Below, piece by piece: positions 16,676-26,131 of a stretch of 64,000 nt of DNA (position 1 is its first letter; each line of letters begins with the position of its first letter). Source of the DNA: Cohnella xylanilytica (GTDB taxonomy: Bacteria > Bacillota > Bacilli > Paenibacillales > Paenibacillaceae); the NCBI RefSeq assembly GCF_014212175.1, contig NZ_JACJVR010000020.1:1-64000 (forward strand), in the 5' to 3' direction. The notes beneath the pieces are model-generated. The model was not told where the DNA came from, ran no database searches, and saw nothing but the letters and a program-made list of their open reading frames with translations. The position numbers and the translations under genes are program-made.

Positions 16676-17869
16676 TTGCCTCTCGCGATTTATGTGCTGG
16701 GTTTGATGATCTTCTCGATGACCACGTCCGAATTTATGGTGGCGGGCATCATGCCGTCGTTGTCCGAGGAGTTCGGCGTGTCGGTCGCGGCGATCGGCTA
16801 CTTGATCTCGGCCTATGCGGCCGGAATGATCGTCGGAGGGCCGCTGCTGACGATCGGACTGCTGAAGGTTCCTCGCAAAAAAGCGTTCCTGACCCTGGCC
16901 TTCCTCTTCCTGGCCGGCCAAACGCTGGGAGCGCTCGCTCCGAGCTACGAGCTCATGATGGCGGCGCGGATCCTCACGGGGATCGCCTCGTCGGCCTGCT
17001 TCGGCGTATCGATCGCCATCGCGCTGACGCTCGTCCGTCCGGAGCAGAGTGGCCGCGCCGCTTCGATCGTGCTCGGCGGGCTGATGGTGGCGACGGCCGT
17101 CGGGCTGCCGGCCGCGATGCTGTTCGACCAGCACTGGGGCTGGCGCTCCAGCTTCTGGGCGGTGGACGTCCTCGTGCTCGTATCCGGGCTGATGGGGCTG
17201 TTCCTCATCCCGAGCTCGCCCAAGGAGGACTCGGCTTCGGTCAGCATCCGCGGCGAACTGGCCGCGTTCAAGAACCGGCATCTATGGGCGGCCTATGCGA
17301 CCAGCATGCTGATCATCGGCGCGACGTTCGCCGCCTTCAGCTACTTCTCGCCCATTCTGACCGACCTAGCCGGCTTCGACGCCGGAATGGTGCCCCTTCT
17401 GCTCGGTATATACGGCGTCGCGACCGTCGTCGGCAATACGGTCACCGGCCGGCTGGCCGACCGGTATATGATGCCGATTCTGATCATCGGCTTGACGGTG
17501 CTGGCCGCCGCCTTGGTCCTGTTCGGCGTGTTCGCCGCCTCTCCGGTTATCGCCGTCGCGGCCGTCGTCGTCATCGGGCTGTCCGGGGTCACGATGAATC
17601 CCGCCATGGTGACGCGAGTATCGCGCGTGTCGAACAGCGGCCCGCTCGTCAGCACGTTCCACGTGTCCGTCGTCAACTTCGGCATCGTCGTCGGCTCCGC
17701 GATCGGGGGAATGACCATCGACCGCGGCATGGGGCTGGCGTCGCCGCTCTGGGTCGGAGCGGGATTGGCCGCAATCGGACTGCTCTCCTTGCTTCCCTAC
17801 TTGAACAAGGGCAAGGCGACTGCGACGGAGACCCCGCCCGCGGCCGAGACGGGCAAATCCTGCGCGTAA
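16676..17869 (+). CDS. MFS exporter, DHA1/AraJ-like
   Basis: Proton-coupled efflux permease of about 397 residues with 12 hydrophobic segments. It shows the motif FMVAGIMPSLSEEFGVS in helix 1, the sugar-efflux/AraJ-type G-rich helix 2 and a typical motif after helix 4 (ARILTGIASSACFG). The TTG at 16676 is 9 bases from AAGGAG; two earlier TTG codons at 16667 and 16670 touch that site. The operator pair and the TetR gene directly upstream point to drug- or metabolite-induced export. Confidence 0.87.
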   Translation: MPLAIYVLGLMIFSMTTSEFMVAGIMPSLSEEFGVSVAAIGYLISAYAAGMIVGGPLLTIGLLKVPRKKAFLTLAFLFLAGQTLGALAPSYELMMAARILTGIASSACFGVSIAIALTLVRPEQSGRAASIVLGGLMVATAVGLPAAMLFDQHWGWRSSFWAVDVLVLVSGLMGLFLIPSSPKEDSASVSIRGELAAFKNRHLWAAYATSMLIIGATFAAFSYFSPILTDLAGFDAGMVPLLLGIYGVATVVGNTVTGRLADRYMMPILIIGLTVLAAALVLFGVFAASPVIAVAAVVVIGLSGVTMNPAMVTRVSRVSNSGPLVSTFHVSVVNFGIVVGSAIGGMTIDRGMGLASPLWVGAGLAAIGLLSLLPYLNKGKATATETPPAAETGKSCA

Positions 17870-18034
17870 ATCGGCAGGCCAATCGTCCATCTTCGAAGAT
17901 GACCCCGCAGCTCCAAACGAGAACGATAGAAATCCAATCGCCGTCTCATGGATACGCTTTTCAACCTCCTATATGATAGAAAGATGGAGTGCGGATCCGA
18001 AGCGAGATTATGAAGGAGAAGGCGGGGGAGATCG

Positions 18035-20881
18035 TTGCTTACGAAGATCGACTTATCGGGACCATGGAAGGTTCAGCTTGATGAGCATAAGAGCGGACTG
18101 CGGCTGCCGTTCGACGATGAGATGGAGCTGCCCGGAACGACTTCGCATGCGCGGAAGGGCGCGCGGAACGATGCGGTCGAGATTGGGCACTTGACGGACG
18201 AATACCGGTTCGAGGGCTGGGCCTGGTTCTCGAGAGAGGTGGACATTCCCGAGGAACTGGCGGGTATGACGGCTCATCTGTACTTGGAACGGACGCGAGT
18301 GACCACCGTCTGGATCGACGGCCGGGAGGCGGGAACGCGGAATAGTCTGAGCACGCCCCATCTGTATGAGGCGACCGGTCTGCTAGCCCCGGGCAGGCAT
18401 ACGATTACGATCCGGGTCGACAATACCGGCTATCCGACCAAGGGCGGCCATTTAACGTCTCCGGATACCCAGACCAACTGGAACGGAATTACGGGCCGAA
18501 TCGAGCTGCAGTTCGCCGGCGAGACGTACCTGCGGGACGTGCAGGTTTATCCGAACGCAGCGGACCGGTCGGTCGTCGTTAAAGCTCGGCGGGTTGGAGG
18601 CGGCGGGAGCCTCCTCACCGTCTCGGCGGCGGGCTTCAACGGCCACGAGCATGCCGTGGGGAAGCGGGAATACGCGTTGTCCGACTTCGACTCCGGCTCG
18701 GGCGACGTATCCGTTCGATTCGACTTCGGAGAGGAAGCCCGGCTGTGGAGCGATGCGGAGCCTTATCTCTATCGGATGACCGTCCGCTTGAAGAACGCGG
18801 ACGGCGAGACGCTGGACTCGCAAGAGACGATCGTCGGGCTGCGGGAGTTCAAGGCGGACGGGGACAAATTCGCCGTCAACGGCGTCCGCACTTTTCTGCG
18901 GGGCAAGCATGACGGGTTGATTTTCCCATTGACCGGGTTCGCGCCGACCTCCGTGGAGGAGTGGCTGCGCATTCTCGGCATCGCCCGATCCTACGGGATC
19001 AATCATTACCGCTTCCATACGTGCTGCCCGCCGGAGGCCGCGTTCATCGCCGCCGACATGCTCGGCATCTACATGGAGCCGGAACTCCCGTTCTGGGGCA
19101 CCGTCACGGACGAGTCCGACGAGAGGCATCATCCGGCCGAACAGGATTATCTGATCCGCGAGGGCTTCGCCATGCTGGAGGCTTATGGCAATCATCCATC
19201 GTTCGTCATGATGTCGCTGGGCAACGAGCTATGGGGCAGCAAAAGCCGGATCGATGCCATTCTTCAAGCGTACAAGTCGCATGACGATCGCCGTCTGTAT
19301 ACGCAAGGCTCGAACAACTTCCAGTTCGCGCCGTATATATCGCCCCATGAGGACTTCTACTGCGGCGTCCGCTTCTCCCGGGACCGCCTGTTCCGAGGCT
19401 CGTATGCGATGTGCGACGCGCCTCTCGGCCACGTCCAGACCGATCGGCCCGGCACCCTCAAGGACTACGACGAGCAGATTCGGCCTTCCGGCGGCGGAAC
19501 GGAAGCGGGAGAGGGAGAGCAAGAGCAGGACCAAGATCAAGAGCGCAAGGGAAGCGCCATTCAGATTCAATACGGCACCGAGACCCGGACCGTGCGGGCA
19601 GAGGCAGCCGAAGAAGAGCTCATTCCCCGCATCCCGGTCATCTCGCACGAGATCGGGCAGTACGCCACGTTCCCCAGGTTCGCCGAGATCGAGAAGTATA
19701 CGGGTTCGCTCAAGGCGCGGAACCTGGAGGCGTTCCGGGACCGGCTGGAAGCTAAGGGGATGGGTCCTCTCGCAGAACGATATTTTATCAACTCCGGCCA
19801 ACTGGCCGTCGCTTGTTACAAGGAAGAATTGGAGGCCGCCTTCCGATCCCGGAAGCTCGCGGGCTTCCAACTGCTCGATCTGCAGGACTTCAGCGGCCAG
19901 GGCACCGCGCTGGTCGGCATCCTGGACGCCTTCATGGACAGCAAAGGGCTCGTAACGCCGGAGGAATGGCGAACTTACTGCTCTGATGCGGTGCTGCTCG
20001 CCCGGTTCGAGAAGTTCAACTACGCGTCGGGCGAGCGCTTCGACGCGCATGTCGAGCTCGCCTACTATCGCCGGAAGCCGCTTGGGCCTATCGAGCTTCA
20101 TTGGGAGATGCGAACCTCCGAGGGCGCAATCGCGAGCGGGCATGCTCGGGCGTCGGCGCCTGACGGCGAGGCTTATATCGATATCGCCGATCTCGGCTTC
20201 GAGCTGCCTTCCGTGGACGCGATGACGAAGGCGGTCTTCGCCCTTGAAGTGGCGAACACGGACATACGCAAGACCTACGATCTGTGGATCTATCCGAAGG
20301 AGACGGCCGTTGCGGCCGATTGGGCAGGCATCCACTGGGCGGAGGAGCTTAGCGACGACGTGCTCCGGCTTCTGGAGCGGGGGGCCAACGTGCTGCTCAT
20401 GCCCAAGCCGAATCGCGTGTCGCGGGCGATCGAAGGGACGTACTGCACCGACTTCTGGTGCTATCCGATGTTCCGTTCGATCTCGGAGAGCATGGGCAAG
20501 CCGACTCCGATCGGAACGATGGGCCTCTTGATCGAGAACGGGCACCCGGCTCTCGCCGACTTCCCCAGCGAGACGCACTCTACCTACCCGTGGTGGAGCC
20601 TCGTTATGCATTCCCGGTCGTTCATCCTGGACGACCTTCCGCCGGAACTTGCGCCGATCGTCCGGACCATCGACAACTTCGAGCGGAACCACAAGCTGGG
20701 CTTCCTGTTCGAGTGCCGGGTTCTGAAGGGCAAGCTGCTCGCGTGCGCGCTCGACGCCGATCGGGTTCGGGAGACGCCGGAAGGACGGCAGTTCCTATTC
20801 GGCCTCAGCCGCTATATGCGATCCGAGGCATTCAAGCCGCAGGTCGAGGTAGAAGCGGAGGAGCTGCGAAGGCTGTTCTAG
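18035..20881 (+). CDS. Glycoside hydrolase family 2 protein
   Basis: A 948-residue intracellular glycosidase. The N-terminal sugar-binding jelly roll (residues about 5-170: GPWKVQLDEH, WAWFSREVDIP, VWIDGREAG), an Ig-like domain (to about 275) and a TIM barrel are visible. The acid/base Glu is in SLGNELWG (about residue 398) and the nucleophile Glu in SHEIGQYATF (about 539). A Glu/Gln/Asp-rich low-complexity insert lies near residues 488-508. No signal peptide. The start is a TTG close behind GGGGGAG. The substrate cannot be read from the sequence; beta-galactosidase, beta-mannosidase or beta-glucuronidase-type activity are all possible. Confidence 0.88.
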   Translation: MLTKIDLSGPWKVQLDEHKSGLRLPFDDEMELPGTTSHARKGARNDAVEIGHLTDEYRFEGWAWFSREVDIPEELAGMTAHLYLERTRVTTVWIDGREAGTRNSLSTPHLYEATGLLAPGRHTITIRVDNTGYPTKGGHLTSPDTQTNWNGITGRIELQFAGETYLRDVQVYPNAADRSVVVKARRVGGGGSLLTVSAAGFNGHEHAVGKREYALSDFDSGSGDVSVRFDFGEEARLWSDAEPYLYRMTVRLKNADGETLDSQETIVGLREFKADGDKFAVNGVRTFLRGKHDGLIFPLTGFAPTSVEEWLRILGIARSYGINHYRFHTCCPPEAAFIAADMLGIYMEPELPFWGTVTDESDERHHPAEQDYLIREGFAMLEAYGNHPSFVMMSLGNELWGSKSRIDAILQAYKSHDDRRLYTQGSNNFQFAPYISPHEDFYCGVRFSRDRLFRGSYAMCDAPLGHVQTDRPGTLKDYDEQIRPSGGGTEAGEGEQEQDQDQERKGSAIQIQYGTETRTVRAEAAEEELIPRIPVISHEIGQYATFPRFAEIEKYTGSLKARNLEAFRDRLEAKGMGPLAERYFINSGQLAVACYKEELEAAFRSRKLAGFQLLDLQDFSGQGTALVGILDAFMDSKGLVTPEEWRTYCSDAVLLARFEKFNYASGERFDAHVELAYYRRKPLGPIELHWEMRTSEGAIASGHARASAPDGEAYIDIADLGFELPSVDAMTKAVFALEVANTDIRKTYDLWIYPKETAVAADWAGIHWAEELSDDVLRLLERGANVLLMPKPNRVSRAIEGTYCTDFWCYPMFRSISESMGKPTPIGTMGLLIENGHPALADFPSETHSTYPWWSLVMHSRSFILDDLPPELAPIVRTIDNFERNHKLGFLFECRVLKGKLLACALDADRVRETPEGRQFLFGLSRYMRSEAFKPQVEVEAEELRRLF

Positions 20882-20967
20882 CGATGGCCGATGCGGCGGA
20901 AGGGATATCCGCTGCGGCATGGCAGCAACTGTAAAGGGACATAGTAAGGTTCAGGAGGTTTAGACCT

Positions 20968-21804
20968 GTGCCTAACTATGTCCCTTATCTCATTCTGATT
21001 ATCCTCTCCACGGCGGTCCTCGTCTGGATGCTCGCGCGAACGAAGCAATATCGGACCTTCGTCGCCTACCTGTCGTTCGCCGGCATGATCTACATCTTCG
21101 AGATCGTTATCGTCGTCGTACTCGCCGCCTATGAATACAAACCGCGGATTACCCCGATCCGCTATCTGGACAACATGATCGGGGCGTCCGTCTCCAATAC
21201 CTTCACGATCCCGACGATCGCTGCCTTGATCGCCGTTTTCCAGCTCCGCTTCCGCTGGATCGCGTTCTTCTCTTTGCTGTTCGGGGGAATCGAATTTTGT
21301 TTTTTGCGGTTGGGCATTTACGAGCATCATTGGTGGAGAATCCCGTATACGATAGCCTCCTTGCTTTTTTACTTCTCGTTAACGAGGTGGTGGATACGGC
21401 GGTTCTATGCAGGAAGCCGGCCGATTCGAGCCGTCTCCTTCTTCGTCTATACGCTGGCCTTGGTGTATACCTTTGTCTTTTTCCCTATGTTGAGCGGGCT
21501 TCGGCTGTTCGAGCCGGGGATATTCAAGGATATCTATCGCGACGATACGTTTTTTACGACCCTGTATGGACTTATGAAAACCGCGCTGATAACAGCCTCG
21601 ATCTTCTGGCTGAGGAATTGGCGCTGGCTGATTGCCGCAGCCGCCGTGATCGCGACCTCCCATTATTTTCTGATTCGGTTCGGTATTCTTAAGGTCTTTA
21701 TTCCGCTATGGCTCTACGTTGCGATTTACTCCGCGTGCTGCTGCATCGTCATCGGCCTCTGTTACCTGGCCCGACGTTCCGTTGAGCGACAGACAAACCA
21801 TTAG
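20968..21804 (+). CDS. Multi-spanning membrane protein, unknown function
   Basis: A 278-residue protein with about eight hydrophobic segments and many aromatic residues (RWIAFFSLLFGG, FVYTLALVYTFVFF, WLYVAIYSACCCIVIGLCY). GTG start with AGGAGG nine bases upstream. I do not recognise a family. It ends 70 bases before the left attachment repeat of the genomic island and is therefore chromosomal. Confidence 0.65.
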   Translation: MPNYVPYLILIILSTAVLVWMLARTKQYRTFVAYLSFAGMIYIFEIVIVVVLAAYEYKPRITPIRYLDNMIGASVSNTFTIPTIAALIAVFQLRFRWIAFFSLLFGGIEFCFLRLGIYEHHWWRIPYTIASLLFYFSLTRWWIRRFYAGSRPIRAVSFFVYTLALVYTFVFFPMLSGLRLFEPGIFKDIYRDDTFFTTLYGLMKTALITASIFWLRNWRWLIAAAAVIATSHYFLIRFGILKVFIPLWLYVAIYSACCCIVIGLCYLARRSVERQTNH

Positions 21805-21830
21805 CGCCGAATGGAATCGCTGCGAGCTGC

Positions 21831-21859
21831 AAAAAGAACCGCACACGAGTGCGGTTCTT
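21831..21859 (-). terminator. Terminator, probably the original tRNA-Arg terminator
   Basis: AAGAACCGCAC pairs with GTGCGGTTCTT around ACGA, followed by T residues on the minus strand. It sits 15 bases from the 3'-tRNA duplicate, where the terminator of tRNA-Arg would be before the island separated it from the intact gene 20.4 kb away. Confidence 0.7.
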
Positions 21860-21873
21860 GAACATTTTATTGG

Positions 21874-21930
21874 ACTGGCGCGCCCGATACGATTCGAACG
21901 TACGACCTGCAGTTTAGGAAACTGTCGCTC
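21874..21930. repeat. Left attachment repeat (attL), 57 bp
   Basis: Identical to 42260-42316. It contains the last 55 bases of tRNA-Arg (T arm, variable region, anticodon arm, part of the D arm) and then diverges, so it is not a functional tRNA. Confidence 0.93.
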
Positions 21931-22092
21931 CCCTGCGAAAACCCGAAAAGCCTTGATATGACTGGAATGTTGACGCATGAGATGACGGACAGTCTTATGC
22001 CGGCTCCCACAGTCATCAATATCATAGCAGACGGTAAACCGAGGTTCAAGGGCTTGGTCATTGTCGCTCGGGCTCGTGTCCGAGTGGAACGT

Positions 22093-22120
22093 AAAGCACG
22101 AGTGCTCTTGTGCTTTTTTT
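22093..22120 (+). terminator. Rho-independent terminator near the left island end
   Basis: AAAGCACGAG and CTTGTGCTTT flank TGCT and are followed by a T run. No gene that I can support lies between it and attL, so it may insulate the island or mark a lost gene. Confidence 0.7.
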
Positions 22121-22171
22121 CATTTGTAGGGATAAAAACCGTTATGGTTGGAAACAATGGGGCATACAATA

Positions 22172-22216
22172 GTTTAAGTTTCGGTTTAACTTATGTTGAA
22201 GTTTTGGTTTAAGTTT
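22172..22216 (+). promoter_or_regulatory. Direct repeats GGTTTAAGTTT upstream of the toxin-antitoxin pair
   Basis: Three related copies (GTTTAAGTTT at 22172, GGTTTAACTT at 22183, GGTTTAAGTTT at 22206) lie just before the HTH gene. Repeated sites at this position suit autoregulation by the HTH protein. Confidence 0.45.
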
Positions 22217-22238
22217 GGTAGAATGGAGGCAAGAGGTG

Positions 22239-22868
22239 ATGTTCATGTCTACAAAGCAGGAAGTCGAACTGGTCATCGAGAAGAGCGATCAGGTATTGGA
22301 GCATACGATCAAACAAGCCGACCCGGAATTTTATCGTGCCTTAAGCAACGTGCTGCACGATTACATCGTCATAACCAATCCACGCAAGCAAATTGCATTT
22401 CGGAAAGACCTTCGAGGTCTAATTCGCCTCATGGCAGAAACCGTTAACCAAGCAAAACCTGTACGGACATTCTCGACCGGGGAATTGGCTCGTATCTTCG
22501 GGGTATCCGTCCAGGCGATAAATAAATGGATTGATGAAGGAAGATTTTTGGGTTATAAGCGGGAGGGCAACCATCGGCACAACCGCATCCCCGAGACCGT
22601 TTCATTCGTGATGAGGACTGGAGAGGTACTTCCACTTGAAGAAGTGGTTGCCATGTATGAGCATCAATTGCAGGAGCAGCAAGTTGACGATGCGGTTGAC
22701 CATCGTGACGCAGTGCTGGATGAGATCTCCCGGCTCATGAAGAAGCACGGAGGCACGTACGAGATGACACTTGGAGCCAAAACGGAACGCACCGCACAAG
22801 AAGAGCGGGATGCATCAATCTGGCTGGCCTTGCTTGATGAGTTGAGGGATATGAATGAAGCGAAGTAA
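22239..22868 (+). CDS. HTH DNA-binding protein, probable antitoxin of the TumE-like toxin
   Basis: A 209-residue cytoplasmic protein. An N-terminal helical part of about 80 residues precedes a MerR/excisionase-type HTH (FSTGELARIFGVSVQAINKW, residues about 85-110, then IDEGRFLGYKREGNHR). The C-terminal third is acidic and helical and ends EERDASIWLALLDELRDM. The ATG at 22239 is 9 bases after GGAGG. The stop overlaps the next gene by 14 bases, typical of antitoxin-toxin pairs. A shorter paralogue (26673-27077) shares the HTH and the C-terminal motif. Confidence 0.65.
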   Translation: MFMSTKQEVELVIEKSDQVLEHTIKQADPEFYRALSNVLHDYIVITNPRKQIAFRKDLRGLIRLMAETVNQAKPVRTFSTGELARIFGVSVQAINKWIDEGRFLGYKREGNHRHNRIPETVSFVMRTGEVLPLEEVVAMYEHQLQEQQVDDAVDHRDAVLDEISRLMKKHGGTYEMTLGAKTERTAQEERDASIWLALLDELRDMNEAK

Positions 22869-23304
22869 CCAGGACATTTACGGAACAAATTTTGATTTCT
22901 TGAAGCGTTCTTTTCCTGACATAATCGACTCCATAGAAGATGGGTTTTTTGGTGAAGAACCCAGCAGAGGGGCAATTGTACACAAAACGATTAAATTCGT
23001 CGATGACACTTATATGACGGTGTTTGAACTTGTCGATACCAAGACAGGGAAAAAGAAGAAGTACCAGTATGATTGGGAATATCAACGGGGCCATCAATGG
23101 AAATGGCATAACGAACCTCATGAACAGAAACAGCACCAGACAGTAACGGAACCCGATCATATGCATCATAAGCCCGTCGGGGTAACGGAAGAGCGGCGGT
23201 TACCCAATTATGGTCATCACGACTTGTATACGATAATGGAAACCATTCAAATGCATATCGAGATATCAAAGCAGAAACAAACGGACAAGCCACGGCCAAG
23301 GTGA
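22855..23304 (+). CDS. TumE-like toxin (DUF6516-type)
   Basis: A 149-residue protein. The middle segment YQYDWEYQRGHQWKWHNEPH followed by EPDHMHHKPVG resembles the conserved aromatic/His-rich core of the TumE/DUF6516 toxin family (RWDNxPHH...PHHxH). The last helix (HHDLYTIMETIQMHIE) also fits. Assignment rests on this remembered pattern and on the overlapping HTH gene, so it is moderate. The reaction catalysed is not evident from sequence. Confidence 0.6.
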   Translation: MKRSNQDIYGTNFDFLKRSFPDIIDSIEDGFFGEEPSRGAIVHKTIKFVDDTYMTVFELVDTKTGKKKKYQYDWEYQRGHQWKWHNEPHEQKQHQTVTEPDHMHHKPVGVTEERRLPNYGHHDLYTIMETIQMHIEISKQKQTDKPRPR

Positions 23305-23576
23305 ATACTGAGGTTGTGGCTTGTCGAATACTGTCGATAAATTTTTATGTGATAACATTGGATTTTTGGTGGGTGGCCTCCTTATAATCGAAATTGTAAG
23401 ATGTCCTCCGAATACCCTCTAACTGACCCACCCTCGGCATTTCGGCCGTTAAATTCCTATTATATTATGGCAGCCAGCCTTTGGCTGCATTGAATTCCGA
23501 AACAAGGAGGTTCTCACTACCTGCACGATTCAGTAAATACTTGACCCGCGCAGTTTTCTTTGTTGTGTCTTCAAAC

Positions 23577-23630
23577 TCCTTTATTGGGTTTCGCAAGTGA
23601 GCCCAACATTCATCCCCTCAATAAAGGAGA
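23577..23630 (+). promoter_or_regulatory. Inverted repeat sequestering a ribosome-binding site
   Basis: CTCCTTTATTG (23576-23586) is the exact complement of CAATAAAGGAG (23619-23629), the Shine-Dalgarno region of the next gene. An inner TTGGG/CCCAA pairing offers an alternative fold. The 270 bases upstream hold a further small hairpin (GCAGCCA/TGGCTGC near 23471-23490) but no gene I can support. Confidence 0.5.
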
Positions 23631-23633
23631 AAT

Positions 23634-23888
23634 GTGAAATGTGACGTTTGTGTCAAGGTAACTTGGATCCATGACGAAGAGAGAGTTTCCACAGTCAAGT
23701 TCTTGAAGTTCCGTCAGTTGGCCAAGCGGCTCGGCAAGGATAAGGCATATATTGACCGCTGCATTCATGGCTTCATGACGTTTGCCTACTCGGAAATCAT
23801 TCATATGGATGATCAAGGCATCTGTATGTGCTGCTTTGTAAAGCAGATGAAAGACGAATGGGATAACCTCGTTAAACAAGCCGCGTAA
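23634..23888 (+). CDS. Small Cys-rich protein, unknown function
   Basis: An 84-residue product with a CDVC pair at the N-terminus and CMCC near the end, spaced as for a zinc-binding knuckle, with a central basic helix (FLKFRQLAKRLGKDKAYIDR). The GTG start overlaps an ATG-TGA and sits close behind AAAGGAG, which is part of a 43-base-spanning inverted repeat. It precedes the primase gene by 100 bases and may belong to the replication module. No family recognised. Confidence 0.5.
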   Translation: MKCDVCVKVTWIHDEERVSTVKFLKFRQLAKRLGKDKAYIDRCIHGFMTFAYSEIIHMDDQGICMCCFVKQMKDEWDNLVKQAA

Positions 23889-23988
23889 TTGGGGAGGGGC
23901 GGCCCAGATGCCGCCCTTATCCACTCCAGCCTCTTCTTATGACCGCCAGGGCCCAGCGGTCCATTCATAAGATGGAGGTAACTACACC

Positions 23989-26079
23989 ATGAATGACTAT
24001 TCACAATTCTACGAAGATGCGCTGGAGTCACCGATTCGTTGGAATGGCAACGAAGGTAAAACAAATTTTCCCTTCCATGATGACAAAAATCCCTCCCTCT
24101 CGGTCAATCGGGATAACGGAACGTTTCATTGCTTTGGCTGTGGCGCTTCAGGAAATGCCCAAGCGTTTGCCAAGCGGCTGGGACTTCATGTCCCGCGGAT
24201 GGAGCAGAAGAACAACCAAGATACGAAGGTCATGAACAGTCGGCGTGAAAAGTATCGGGAACACGAGAGAGAACATGTCTATACGGATGCAGATGGGAAT
24301 CCTGTTCACCTGATTGGAATTGACGGCTCGGGTAAGAACAAAAAGGTATATCAGTATCATTGGCAGGATGGGAAATGGTACATGGGTGGCCCTAAAACGA
24401 AGATACCGTACCGGCTACCGGATGTCATCCGCGCTGTTCAGGCGCAGGAGACGGTGTTCATCGTAGAAGGAGAGAAGGATGCCGACACCCTTCATGAACA
24501 TGGACTGACGGCGACCACCAATCCGTGCGGCGCTGGTAGTTGGCCTAATCACAAAGAATTCAATCAGCCGTTCAAAGACGCCACAATTGTCATTCTTCCG
24601 GACAACGATGAGCCCGGACGTGAGCACGCCGATAAAGTCGCCGCCTTGCTCCGCAATCTGGCGAAGACGATCAAGATTGTCCCGTTGCCGGGGTTGACGG
24701 AAAGCGGGGATGTATCAGATTGGCTTGCTTCTGGCAGGACCATTGATGAATTGAAGCGCATTGTCGGTGAAGCCCCTGTCGAACAGGTCGCTCCCAAGGA
24801 ACAAGAGCCAGCCATGGATCCGGAGACTTTCTTCGAAAACGGAAGGTTCCAACCTGTCCTACTTGGCCGGAAGTTGCTTGAACTGATGCCCTCCTGCGTC
24901 AACGGTTCCGACTTCTACACATACGACGGGGGCGTTTACCAGGCCCGCGGGGATGCCAAACTCCGCAAGAAAGCGTTGGACCTCCTGGGAAGTAAGTACC
25001 GGCAAGCCTATGTAAACGAAACGATGGACTGGATTCGTACGAAGTTGTTCGGCGAGCCCATCCAAGCCTTCAACGAAGTGGATGACTATATCAACGTCCA
25101 GAATGGCCTGCTCAACTGGCGCACCGGCGAGTTGTTGCCGCACACCCCGAATCGCTTTTCCTCGATTCAGATTCCTGTCACCTACAACCCGGATGCAAAG
25201 TGCCCCGAAGTCAAAAAGTTTTTCTCCGAGATCGTCCCCGCGGATGTCGTAGCGACCCTATATGAATTGTTCGGGTATAGCCTGCTTCCGACAAACCGTT
25301 TTCAGAAGGCGTTCATGCTTCACGGTACTGGCGCCAACGGCAAGAGCACGTTACTGAAGTTGCTCGAACAGTTTGTCGGTCTCTCCAATGTGTCCAACGT
25401 CCCGCTGCACCAACTGGAGCGAGATAAATTCAAGGTCGTACAGTTGAAAGGCAAACTGATCAACGTATTCGCGGATATTTCGCATAAAGGCTTGGATACG
25501 TCTTCGACGTTCAAAGCGCTCACCGGTGAAGACCGGATTAACGCCGAGTACAAGGGAAAGGACGGTTTCGACTTCCGGCCGTTCGCCCGCCTCATCTTCT
25601 CCGCCAACGTTCCGCCGACCAGCAGCGATGTATCGAACGGCTTCTTCCGTCGCTGGATCGTCATTCCCTTTCCGTACTCATTCGAGGGGAGACAGGATCC
25701 CCATTTGCTGGATCGCCTGACGAGCGGTGAAGAGTTGAGCGGACTCCTCAATCTCGCTCTTGAAGCCTTGCGGAGACTGGATCAGCAGAAGGGCTTTACG
25801 ACGGGGCCGTCGCTGGAGAAAGCGCTGACGAAGTACATGCAGGAGGCCGACAACATCGCCGGATTCCTCGCCGAATGCTGCAAAATAGATGCGAAAGAGA
25901 ACTACCCCCGGAAGGAGTTCTATCATAAATACGTGGAATGGTGCCAGGAAAATGGCGTGAAAGCAACTACGAAGAAAAAGTTCAATCAGCGTCTCCTGGA
26001 GAAGGTGCCCGATCTCTCGACGGGACGGAAGTATCTTGGCCCTGAATTGTGGCTCGGCATCACCTATGTTGCCTCATGA
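23989..26079 (+). CDS. P4-type primase-helicase (TOPRIM + D5N + SF3 helicase)
   Basis: Replication protein of 696 residues. Domains in order: CHC2-type zinc finger (residues about 15-60, PFHDDKNPSLS and HCFGCGASGN), TOPRIM (VEGEKDAD near 160, PDNDEPG near 205), D5_N region, and an SF3 helicase with Walker A GTGANGKST at about 446 and the sensor Asn in FSANVPP. The first zinc-finger Cys, normally just before PFH, is Phe-Pro here, so the finger may be incomplete. The organisation matches phage P4 alpha-like proteins, which prime and unwind element origins. ATG after GGAGG; terminator 10 bases past the stop. The iteron-like block begins 50 bases downstream. Confidence 0.88.
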   Translation: MNDYSQFYEDALESPIRWNGNEGKTNFPFHDDKNPSLSVNRDNGTFHCFGCGASGNAQAFAKRLGLHVPRMEQKNNQDTKVMNSRREKYREHEREHVYTDADGNPVHLIGIDGSGKNKKVYQYHWQDGKWYMGGPKTKIPYRLPDVIRAVQAQETVFIVEGEKDADTLHEHGLTATTNPCGAGSWPNHKEFNQPFKDATIVILPDNDEPGREHADKVAALLRNLAKTIKIVPLPGLTESGDVSDWLASGRTIDELKRIVGEAPVEQVAPKEQEPAMDPETFFENGRFQPVLLGRKLLELMPSCVNGSDFYTYDGGVYQARGDAKLRKKALDLLGSKYRQAYVNETMDWIRTKLFGEPIQAFNEVDDYINVQNGLLNWRTGELLPHTPNRFSSIQIPVTYNPDAKCPEVKKFFSEIVPADVVATLYELFGYSLLPTNRFQKAFMLHGTGANGKSTLLKLLEQFVGLSNVSNVPLHQLERDKFKVVQLKGKLINVFADISHKGLDTSSTFKALTGEDRINAEYKGKDGFDFRPFARLIFSANVPPTSSDVSNGFFRRWIVIPFPYSFEGRQDPHLLDRLTSGEELSGLLNLALEALRRLDQQKGFTTGPSLEKALTKYMQEADNIAGFLAECCKIDAKENYPRKEFYHKYVEWCQENGVKATTKKKFNQRLLEKVPDLSTGRKYLGPELWLGITYVAS

Positions 26080-26088
26080 TCTGGAGTT

Positions 26089-26118
26089 AAGCGCCCCGAC
26101 AGGGGCGCTTTCTCTTTA
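26089..26118 (+). terminator. Rho-independent terminator after the primase gene
   Basis: AAGCGCCCC pairs with GGGGCGCTT around GACA and is followed by a T-rich tail. Confidence 0.8.
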
Positions 26119-26131
26119 TCGTCGTTCCTCC

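Noticed and set aside
21958-22212. Possible integrase tail next to attL
   Set aside because: No recombinase motif; no ribosome-binding site; a terminator lies inside the frame.
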